Source: Saprospiraceae bacterium (GTDB lineage: Bacteria > Bacteroidota > Bacteroidia > Chitinophagales > Saprospiraceae). Taken from it: DNA of 38,438 bases. The notes beneath the pieces are model-generated. The model saw only the letters and a list, made by a program, of their open reading frames with translations. It did no database searches and was not told the origin of the DNA. Shown in pieces: positions 15,827 to 22,570 of this stretch. The stretch is taken from assembly GCA_013214355.1 (NCBI GenBank), contig JABSSL010000114.1, positions 1-38,438 on the forward strand. The letters are read 5' to 3'. The position numbers and the translations under genes are program-made. The stretch's first letter is position 1. Each line of letters opens with the position of its first letter.

Positions 15827-17806
15827 TTATTCTGCTGTCCAATAATCCATCACCAAAACATCTCCAATGATGGGTCCTATCTTATTGACCAAGGCAATAT
15901 GCGCCTCGTGAAACAAATATACTTCTCTTCCATGGTCATCATTAAAGGTGAGCGTGAAGGTGTGCGTCATCCCTTTGCTAGCCCCTTCTTTGCTATCATT
16001 CACCCCCCATTCAATGTGTTCAATGGCAGGGATTTTATCTTCTAGGTCTAAAAAGGCTTGTACTGCTTCCTGGACTTGGGCGGGGGTCGCGTCATCCTTA
16101 TATTTCAGATTCACGATATGCCGTAGGACTTGGCCACTTCTATCTAATTTGGGCGAAATCTTATAGGTAGCTACCTTCCTAAGATCAAATCTATTAGAGC
16201 CTGCAATCAGGAAATGCTGATCACCTATTTTGTGAGATCTCAAGCCGTAGTAAATGGAAAATCCAGTTTCTAAATAATTAATAGGCGTAAGTTTTCCATC
16301 TATATCTAGCTTACAAAGCTGAATACTCGCATCATCTCTGGTGCCTACGGCCAAAACGGCTTCCTGATCATCTACGGATACCACTTCAATTCTAGTTTGT
16401 CCTTGCAGTTTGGTGTTTTCATCATCCTTTAATACATAATGTGGCACTAGCCCCCCTTTCTTGTCTACCTTAAAGACACTGACTCCATCCCCGTGGTAAT
16501 AGAAATCCGGATTTTTAATGAAGCCCCCCCTCTTGTAATATTTATGATGCCTATGGCCAACGATGATATAGTGATTTTCTCCTAATTGTACACCCGTAAC
16601 AGGATAGGCACCCGTCAAAAACCTGTCCGTTTTGTTATCCCCAATATTGTTGATGTTTTCAAAAGTGCCGTTGTCACGTACTTTAAAGCTACTCACACCA
16701 TTGTCTTGAAAGCCCCCCGTGTACAAATAGGTATTGCCTTTTATTTTATGGGTAAACATGCCAATGATACCATCCGTAAAGATCTTTTCGTCATCTTTCA
16801 TCGACTGTACATGGGTGAGTTTTCCGTCATCCTCAATTTTGAAACTACTTAAGCCAGGCGTGTCTTCCAGACCACCAATAAAGAGATAAGCAGCTTTATC
16901 CATATGAATGACCTGTAGCGTGATGGCGATCCCCAGGTGGGTCTCATCGGTATCCATGGTCAAAGAAGCACGTTCTAGCGATCCATTATCTAAAATCTTA
17001 AAGGTTTCGATGGCATTCCCATGTTTATTGGCTACAAAGAGAAAGTCAGTTCCATTGATTCGGTCGGCCACCATCCCCCTAGCAGGCCCTTCTTCCTTGT
17101 GCAGCGCCTGGGTGCTGATCAGGCTTAGCTTGCCCGCTTCATCTAAGCTGAACACATCTACCCCTTTGAAGCCCCCTACGTAGACATAGTCAACCCCACC
17201 TTTTGTATAACTGGTGATCGTAACGGTATTGTTGGCGCTAATGCTCTTGAAATCCTGCATATAGAGCATTAAGTTATCCGTGGAAGTCGCCACCATTTTC
17301 TGGGGTGACTCCATTGTGCCACCTATGGCCTTGGCTCCCGCTAAGGCTATCTCATGATCCTGCTCAATTGTACCACCGCTAACACCGATGGCACCGATCA
17401 CTTTTCCTTGCTCATTTTTGACAGGAACACCTCCGGGAAAGGTGATTAATCCATCATTAGAATGCTCAATATTATAAATGATCCCTCCAGGTTGAGTAAG
17501 CTTGCCTAAATCACCGGTAGCGATATCAAAATAGCGTGAAGTTTTTGCTTTTTTAATCGCCACATCAATACTACCTAAAAAGGATTCATCCATGCGAATG
17601 AAGGATTTTAAGTTAGCACCCGCATCAACCACGGCAATATTTACTAAAACCTCTAGTTTTTCCGCTTTCTTCTTGGCTGCCAAAACAGCTTTTAAAGCCG
17701 CTTCATCTGAAATATCGTAGGAAACTTGTGCACCAAGTGCACCTGCCTGTAAAAGGAAGAATAGAATTAAGCCTTTGTAACCTAACAATGCATTCATCTT
17801 TGTCAT
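15827..17806 (-). CDS. Secreted HbpS/GlcG - beta-propeller - Dabb fusion protein
   Basis: 659 residues with a signal peptide (about 1-26, ending LGAQ). Residues 30-165 look like an HbpS/GlcG (heme-binding, DUF336) domain: ALKAVLAAKKKAEKLEV, then FPGGVPVK and VIGAIGVSGGTIEQD. Residues about 175-550 contain repeated WD/lactonase-type strands (VYVGGFKGVDVF, LFVANKHGNAIETFKI, YLYTGGFQDNGVSSFKV and others). The last about 100 residues (from GQVLRHIVNLKY) are a stress-responsive alpha/beta barrel (Dabb) domain with conserved HIVNLKY and VLVMDYW. Each domain is known; the combination is unusual. It is first in a two-gene operon with an SDR, behind two operator-like repeats. A role in periplasmic binding or detoxification of an aromatic or heme-like compound is only a guess. 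Confidence 0.88.
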   Translation of the reverse strand: MTKMNALLGYKGLILFFLLQAGALGAQVSYDISDEAALKAVLAAKKKAEKLEVLVNIAVVDAGANLKSFIRMDESFLGSIDVAIKKAKTSRYFDIATGDLGKLTQPGGIIYNIEHSNDGLITFPGGVPVKNEQGKVIGAIGVSGGTIEQDHEIALAGAKAIGGTMESPQKMVATSTDNLMLYMQDFKSISANNTVTITSYTKGGVDYVYVGGFKGVDVFSLDEAGKLSLISTQALHKEEGPARGMVADRINGTDFLFVANKHGNAIETFKILDNGSLERASLTMDTDETHLGIAITLQVIHMDKAAYLFIGGLEDTPGLSSFKIEDDGKLTHVQSMKDDEKIFTDGIIGMFTHKIKGNTYLYTGGFQDNGVSSFKVRDNGTFENINNIGDNKTDRFLTGAYPVTGVQLGENHYIIVGHRHHKYYKRGGFIKNPDFYYHGDGVSVFKVDKKGGLVPHYVLKDDENTKLQGQTRIEVVSVDDQEAVLAVGTRDDASIQLCKLDIDGKLTPINYLETGFSIYYGLRSHKIGDQHFLIAGSNRFDLRKVATYKISPKLDRSGQVLRHIVNLKYKDDATPAQVQEAVQAFLDLEDKIPAIEHIEWGVNDSKEGASKGMTHTFTLTFNDDHGREVYLFHEAHIALVNKIGPIIGDVLVMDYWTAE

Positions 17807-17808
17807 AG

Positions 17809-17883
17809 TTGAACTAGTTGATCAATTTTACTACGAATGCAAATCTCAGGATTAGGAGGGACAAAAAAGTTGAACTAGTTCAA
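17809..17883 (-). promoter_or_regulatory. Pair of TTGAACTAGTT operator-like sites
   Basis: TTGAACTAGTTCAA (17870-17883) is a perfect 14-bp palindrome. TTGAACTAGTT recurs at 17809-17819 and continues into TTGATCAA, again symmetric. The two copies are 61 bp apart and flank the likely promoter of the HbpS-propeller-Dabb/SDR operon, the nearer one touching the start codon region. Two symmetric copies around a promoter fit a dimeric HTH repressor of MarR, TetR or HxlR type. The regulator is not encoded next to it. Confidence 0.6.
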
Positions 17884-17944
17884 TATGTAGCCTGACCTAC
17901 TGGCAAATCTCTTGAAAGAATTTCTATTTGCAGGCCATGATATA

Positions 17945-18007
17945 CCCTGACTTATATTACTGGACATCCAGAAGACAGAAGCCGGAAGACAGACCCTAAA
18001 GTCAGGG
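17945..18007. repeat. Degenerate heptamer array, AGACAGA type, with 7-bp terminal inverted repeats
   Basis: From CCCTGAC (17945) the sequence can be cut into 7-mers in one register. AGACAGA occurs at 17973 and 17987, exactly two units apart, with AGCCGGA between. The stretch is bounded by CCCTGAC (17945-17951) and GTCAGGG (18001-18007), a perfect inverted pair in the same register. It is the left edge of the gene-poor zone 17807-19433. Confidence 0.5.
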
Positions 18008-18424
18008 ATAAGGACTTCTCGCAGCGAAGCGGTCTGGTCTCTTACCTCTGATATCTAGTACTATAATCCAGGCCTATTCTTTTTACTATACGCACGACCA
18101 AAAACTAAGGTTTGATAGCTTGCCAAGGAGTCGATTCACCCGCAGACGAACTACCTGCTTAATCGGCAAGTAAACATATCCTAATAAAACAACTTCATTT
18201 CTCGTCTCTTTTTTGTGGTAACTGTAGTACAGTAAAAAATTAAATATCAACCACTTGCATACTATATACAACTTAAACCATCCTTTATGCTTATGGTAAA
18301 GGCCCAAAAATGTCTTTGGCAGGAAGGAGGTATTTATGGCATCTTTGAGTCACTGGAATAGAGAATAGGTTTCAGAGAACAGATATCAGACTAGGGAGGA
18401 CAGATGATAGTAGTTTAAAAATTT

Positions 18425-18599
18425 GGTTGACGGTCGACGGTTCGTAGCTGGAGGTCGATAGTTAATGGTCCATAGTCGATAGTTGGAGGTCAATAGTTAG
18501 TAGTCCGTATTCCTTGGTAGGGCAAGCTTGAGTTGGAGTCCATAGTTGGCGGTCAATAGTCGATAGTTAGTAGTTGGTATTCCTTGGTAGATAAGGTCA
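18425..18599 (+). repeat. Degenerate tandem heptamer array, RGTYNAT type (25 units)
   Basis: The stretch divides into 25 consecutive 7-mers in one unbroken register. Examples are GGTCGAC (18432), GGTCGAT (18453), GGTCCAT (18467), AGTCGAT (18474 and 18558), GGTCAAT (18488 and 18551) and AGTTAGT (18495 and 18565). ATTCCTT followed by GGTAG occurs at 18509 and 18579, exactly ten heptads apart, indicating a higher-order duplication of about 70 bp. No coding frame here is credible. It resembles in style the short tandem heptanucleotide repeats described from cyanobacteria, but the sequence is different. Confidence 0.75.
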
Positions 18600-18621
18600 G
18601 ACCAAAAGAAAGCCGCAAACC

Positions 18622-18734
18622 ATGGACCGCGGACCATCGACCGACAAGCAGCAGCAAAGGAGTGATAATCGGCCAACTATGGACCATTAACCATGGGCTA
18701 TCGACCCATCTGACATCTGACCCCTGACCTCTAA
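18622..18734 (-). repeat. Inverted heptamer array (complement of the RGTYNAT type) running into CATCTGA units
   Basis: ATGGACC (18622 and 18679), ATCGACC (18636 and 18700) and ATTAACC (18686) are complements of the units at 18425-18599. One single-base register slip occurs between 18642 and 18679. From 18700 the register continues directly into CATCTGA (18707 and 18714), CCCTGA-type and CCTCTAA units. Together with the left array it forms a long foldback. The rest of 18735-19050 shows only a small TGGTAC/GTACCA hairpin (18962-18976) and no gene. Confidence 0.7.
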
Positions 18735-19052
18735 TATTCCGTATTCCCAACAATAAATAGTCGAAAACTGCCAAATGGAAAAATTATCCTTAAACCTCTT
18801 TTATATACAAAAAAAACATATTAGTTTTAGGAGCGAGAGGTATCCTTTCCCGCTCATCATACCTATCTAATGCCAAAGTCCTATTGGACGCCCCCCACCA
18901 ATAATTATCGTTCTAGTCCACAATAACTTGATGTAAACCCATACGATTTAAGTCCAAAATCTGGTACCTCGTACCATAAGGACTCCCTATTTCTACCGAG
19001 ACCATAAACACAAAAAATGCAGTTGACTAAGCCCAAAAAGAAACACCAAGTG

Positions 19053-19071
19053 TCCCGACATTTCGTCGGGA
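19053..19071. other. Small hairpin TCCCGAC/GTCGGGA
   Basis: A perfect 7-bp stem with the loop ATTTC lies in the non-coding zone between the heptamer arrays. It is not close enough to a gene end to be called a terminator with confidence. Confidence 0.4.
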
Positions 19072-19147
19072 ACCCGCTAGCAAAAAATCAAATCTTCCTA
19101 ACTGGCAGCCACTCCTCCTGGGGCGCCTTTCCCACCTTGGATAAATC

Positions 19148-19283
19148 GGAAATGCGAAGGTGGAAGGCGGAATTTCACGCCATCCCCTTCTGGAATCTTG
19201 ACCTCTGCAATCTGTCTTGTGAATTCCCTCTTCCGATTTCCCACTTGACCAAGTTGGAAATGCAAAAGCGGAAGGCGGAACAT
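19148..19283 (+). repeat. GGAA-type heptads, two copies of a four-unit block
   Basis: The block reads GGAAATG, CGAAGGT, GGAAGGC, GGAATTT at 19148-19175 and GGAAATG, CAAAAGC, GGAAGGC, GGAACAT at 19256-19283. The copies are 108 bp apart. Between them, complementary TTCCGAT/TTCCCAC units occur at about 19231-19244. These are the upstream members of the repeat family that continues after the T9SS gene. Confidence 0.6.
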
Positions 19284-19294
19284 CACCCCATGGA

Positions 19295-19364
19295 TTTCCC
19301 AATTCCGATTTCGTATTTCCCACTTGCAACATCTGACATCTGACATCTGACATCTGACATCTGA
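19295..19364 (+). repeat. Ten in-register heptads ending in five perfect CATCTGA units
   Basis: Units TTTCCCA (19295 and 19316), ATTCCGA (19302), TTTCGTA (19309) and CTTGCAA (19323) lead without a register break into CATCTGA repeated five times (19330-19364). A partial unit CATA follows. Degenerate and perfect heptads sharing one register suggest that the degenerate ones arose from the same tandem process. The array ends about 70 bp before the T9SS gene. Confidence 0.8.
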
Positions 19365-19433
19365 CATATACCTCTTAATAAATCCATAATCACAAGCATG
19401 ATTAACATTTCTTTACCCACAATCACTCAGAAA

Positions 19434-22025
19434 ATGACTCAAACAAGAAAGCTCATTCTGCTGCTTTTGTGCCTGGCCGTCGGGCAGGTACTCGTAGCAC
19501 AGAACTGCACACTCCCTGTCATCACTAATGTAACAGCCAGCACGCCAAGCTGCCCTGGCGATCAAGTTACGATAACCGTTGATGGTAGCTTGAATGATGC
19601 CACGCAATGGGTGCTCTATACAGGCGACTGTGGAGATACTCAAATCGCTACCTCGACCGATGGAACATTCTCCGTCCAAGTGGGCGCTACCACTACCTAC
19701 TACGTGAAAGGAGAAGGAGGATGTGTCGATAGCGGTGGCAGTGGTGGCTCACTCATCTGGGAAGAACAGTTTGATGGGGGAATTCCTAATACCTGGACCC
19801 TTTCTAGTTTCCCGACTGGGGCCGACTGGGCCTGGTCCAGCGACGGAACAGCGGATGATGTCTCCGTGAATGGTTCAACGTATGTCGCAAGATTCATAAG
19901 CATTGGAAGCCCCATCCAATCCCCATCGGTGGCCAATGGCTGCGCGCAGTTCAATTCTGATGCCTTTGCCTACAATGGAACTTCTATTGCTGGATTTGGG
20001 CCATTCCCAGCGCCGCACAATAGCTCCATGACCAGTCCTTCAATTAATTGCACTGGGCTCAGCAGCGTCACCTTGCAGTTCAACCAATACTTCCGGCGAT
20101 TTGCAAGTCAAACAATAGTTAGTGTAAGTAATGATGGGGGATCGACCTGGACTGACTTTGAGGTCAATACAGCATTCCCTGTTATCACTCCTCCTGATGA
20201 TGTGCAGATGATCGATATCTCTGCCATAGCAGGCAACCAATCGGACGTCAAAGTTCGCTTTACCTTTAGTGGCAACTTATACTTCTGGCTAGTGGACGAT
20301 GTGCAGCTACTTGATTCAGAAAGCAGCTGCGCGTCTGTAGTCGTAGAGGAGGTAGAGGAGTGTGATTCTTGCGAGCCCACACCCATCACATGCCCAGCCG
20401 ATATCACCATGGACAATGAAGATGGAGACTGTGGGGCTATTGTAACCTTTACTCTTCCTGATGGGGCCACTTCTACTCCAACTTCGGGTTCTTTCTTCCC
20501 AGTGGGTACCACTACCGTAGATGTTACAGGAAGCGATGGCTGTGATGGTACTTCCACTTGCAGCTTCAAGATCACTGTCAATGATACCGAAAAGCCAAGC
20601 ATTAGCTGTCCTTCCCATACCACGGTAGGTACCAATGAGGGCGAGTGTGGAGCCGATGTACACCTTCCTGCTCCTAATGCGAATGATAACTGTGGCGTCA
20701 CCCAGCTAAAAGGTCGCTATCGCTTGGTCGATGAAAATAATAACCCACTTGGCAGCTATACCAGCCGTAAGAATGACCCCAGTGATTATCTAGCTGTCGG
20801 CCGCTATCAAGTTAACTGGCGCGCTAAGGATGCAGCCGGCAAAAAGCGTTCGTGCTCTTACTTCCTGACCGTAGAAGATGACGAAGATCCTACCGCAGTT
20901 TGTAAAGACGTAACTGTTGAATTCAACGGCGAGGCGAGCATTGACTTGGCCGTGAGTCAGGTATGGAATGAAGCCGCCAGTGATGATAATTGCGGAACAG
21001 TATACTACGTAGGTACTTCTCCTTCTCTCAGCATCAGCTGTGCTGACCTAGGCAGTGTAGTACCATTAACCGTGACCATCCGCGATGAGGCAGGTAATAC
21101 CGATAACTGTACTGCTGACGTCACCGTCACCGGCCTACCGTGTGGCTGGTCAGAAGGAGCAGACGACGGTAGCATCAACTGTCCAGGCAGTACCGACTCC
21201 GACTACAATCCAACAGCCAATAGCTTCACCATCAGTGCAGATGGCTGCTGGAATAATTACAACCAAGCCGATCAAGCGGCTTATGTCTATCAAAAACTTT
21301 GTGGTGATGGCACATTGACCGCTCGTGTGGCTAGTATCAATACCCAAGGCTATGCCGGATTAATGTTGAGAGAAAGCCTAGACCCCGAGGCGCGTAGAGC
21401 CGGTGCTTTGAAAAACACCTCTACCCGCCGCGTACGTCGAGAGTATCGCGCTGCTTACGGGGGAATAGTGACCCAATCCTCTTCTAACCGCAGAGGGGTG
21501 GAATGGTTCCGTATCACCCGTAAGGGGAATGAAGTAACCTCCTACACCAGCACCAACGGTAGCTCCTGGAGAACCTTGTACCGGATAACCTATACCAATT
21601 TAGCAGACTGCGTCTACCTGGGTATGATGGCTTACAGTATCAACGGCTCAGCTGAGGTAGTAGCGGTATTTGATAATGTCAGCTTCAGCGGCTCAGGCAG
21701 CGGATTCATTGACAACAATACGAGTCTACCCAATACCTTCACCGCCTTCGATACCGATCAAGCGCTCGAGCAACCGGAAGTCAAGCTCTTCCCAAATCCA
21801 TCCAATGGTCAATCTCAGATTGAACTAAGAGGCTTCTCCGAAACGCCTGCGCAGATCCTAGTGCGCGATGCCTTTGGTAAGGTCGTTCGCCAAATCGAGG
21901 TAGATTACCCTAAAGGGACCAGTTTACCGCTCGATCTACAGGATATGCCAGCTGGCTTGTACCTCATCAGTGTAATGCAGGACCAGCAGCAAGTGATTAC
22001 GAAGAAATTGATGATACAACGATAA
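19434..22025 (+). CDS. T9SS-secreted multidomain surface protein with HYR domains
   Basis: 863 residues. The signal peptide is at 1-23 (MTQTRKLILLLLCLAVGQVLVAQ); an upstream ATG would place 12 extra residues before it. An Ig-like region (24-98) comes first, then a short Gly/Ser linker and a MAM/jelly-roll-like domain opening with LIWEEQFDGGIPNTW (108-293). Two HYR-type domains follow (about 317-383 and 384-482, with CPADIT, DNCG and VND motifs), and a related Ig domain (483-566). A concanavalin-like DUF1349-type domain spans about 570-752. The C-terminal type IX sorting domain begins at LFPNPSNGQ (785) and ends ITKKLMIQR. The protein is Cys-rich. It is exported by the Por system and probably cell-surface attached or released, with an adhesin or carbohydrate-binding role inferred. 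Both flanks are heptamer repeats. Confidence 0.92.
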   Translation: MTQTRKLILLLLCLAVGQVLVAQNCTLPVITNVTASTPSCPGDQVTITVDGSLNDATQWVLYTGDCGDTQIATSTDGTFSVQVGATTTYYVKGEGGCVDSGGSGGSLIWEEQFDGGIPNTWTLSSFPTGADWAWSSDGTADDVSVNGSTYVARFISIGSPIQSPSVANGCAQFNSDAFAYNGTSIAGFGPFPAPHNSSMTSPSINCTGLSSVTLQFNQYFRRFASQTIVSVSNDGGSTWTDFEVNTAFPVITPPDDVQMIDISAIAGNQSDVKVRFTFSGNLYFWLVDDVQLLDSESSCASVVVEEVEECDSCEPTPITCPADITMDNEDGDCGAIVTFTLPDGATSTPTSGSFFPVGTTTVDVTGSDGCDGTSTCSFKITVNDTEKPSISCPSHTTVGTNEGECGADVHLPAPNANDNCGVTQLKGRYRLVDENNNPLGSYTSRKNDPSDYLAVGRYQVNWRAKDAAGKKRSCSYFLTVEDDEDPTAVCKDVTVEFNGEASIDLAVSQVWNEAASDDNCGTVYYVGTSPSLSISCADLGSVVPLTVTIRDEAGNTDNCTADVTVTGLPCGWSEGADDGSINCPGSTDSDYNPTANSFTISADGCWNNYNQADQAAYVYQKLCGDGTLTARVASINTQGYAGLMLRESLDPEARRAGALKNTSTRRVRREYRAAYGGIVTQSSSNRRGVEWFRITRKGNEVTSYTSTNGSSWRTLYRITYTNLADCVYLGMMAYSINGSAEVVAVFDNVSFSGSGSGFIDNNTSLPNTFTAFDTDQALEQPEVKLFPNPSNGQSQIELRGFSETPAQILVRDAFGKVVRQIEVDYPKGTSLPLDLQDMPAGLYLISVMQDQQQVITKKLMIQR

Positions 22026-22028
22026 AGC

Positions 22029-22120
22029 GGAAGTGGGAAATTGTGAAGTAGGAAGGGGGAAATCGGAAGGCGGAGTTCCGACTTCAAACTTCCCACTTCG
22101 TATTTCCGAATTCCGCCTTT
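22029..22120. repeat. GGAA/TTCC heptad array directly after the T9SS gene
   Basis: Starting 3 bp after the stop codon, GGAAGTG (22029), GGAAATT (22036), GGAAGGG (22051), GGAAATC (22058) and GGAAGGC (22065) are followed by GGAGTTC, CGACTTC, AAACTTC, CCACTTC, GTATTTC and CGAATTC in one register to 22113. One unit (22043-22050) has 8 bases. The switch from GGAA to TTC units in mid-array makes the block self-complementary, so it could fold and act as the 3' end of the mRNA. Confidence 0.7.
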
Positions 22121-22129
22121 CCTTGAGCT

Positions 22130-22178
22130 AGACAACCGAAGTTTCGGGCGGCAAACCATTGACAAACTTCGGTTGTCT
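22130..22178. other. Perfect 15-bp inverted repeat
   Basis: AGACAACCGAAGTTT (22130-22144) and AAACTTCGGTTGTCT (22164-22178) pair without mismatch around a 19-nt loop. It lies between two heptad arrays, about 105 bp after the T9SS stop. No T-run follows, so it is either an mRNA 3' stem or the foldback end of a repeat element. Confidence 0.6.
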
Positions 22179-22220
22179 GTGCGCTAATCAAGCGGAAGTA
22201 GGGAGGATCAAGAGCTCCTT

Positions 22221-22255
22221 CCGACTTCCCCTTGATCCTTTCCGACTTCCCATTG
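22221..22255 (-). repeat. Second downstream heptad block, CCGACTT type
   Basis: CCGACTT (22221), CCCCTTG (22228), ATCCTTT (22235), CCGACTT (22242) and CCCATTG (22249) run in one register. The rest of the gap to 22570 shows only a TTCCCT/AGGGAA palindrome (22270-22283) and no credible gene. Confidence 0.55.
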
Positions 22256-22570
22256 CTCCGCGCGCTGCCTTCCCTTTAGGGAATATAAGGGCTGCGCTGG
22301 CCACACTTCTCCATCCTCACCCCGCAATTATCCAGCCGCTCCCTACAGCTATCCATCCATCCAGTAAATCCACTTCCAGTACAGTAGATTTAACGGGCGC
22401 CATTAGACAAATCAGAAGTTGAGACCCATTTCATCTTCCACCTTGGCAAAGGCGGAAACCTGCCTAGCATACACCAGACGGGTTTCCAACTTGTCATAGA
22501 GTCATGGCCACCAACCATACCTCCCCACCTGATCAATTTGGTTCGTATTCTCAAACATCAAATCTATACA

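Noticed and set aside
18086-18307. 73-residue minus-strand reading frame
   Set aside because: No start context or recognisable motif; it lies in the gene-poor repeat zone and its composition looks like chance.
18553-18774. 73-residue minus-strand reading frame
   Set aside because: It is made of heptamer repeats and their flanks; the translation reflects repeat periodicity, not a protein family.
18425-19364. Possible CRISPR array
   Set aside because: The repeats are 7 bp, tandem and degenerate without spacers, and no cas gene is nearby.
19017-19367. Overlapping frames of 89-108 residues on both strands
   Set aside because: They run through GGAA and CATCTGA heptads and give repetitive translations on both strands, as expected from low-complexity DNA.
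20108-20701. 197-residue frame opposite the T9SS gene
   Set aside because: Antisense shadow of Ser/Thr/Gly-rich HYR domains.
22159-22422. 87-residue plus-strand frame after the T9SS gene
   Set aside because: It begins inside an inverted repeat and crosses heptads; no signal or motif.
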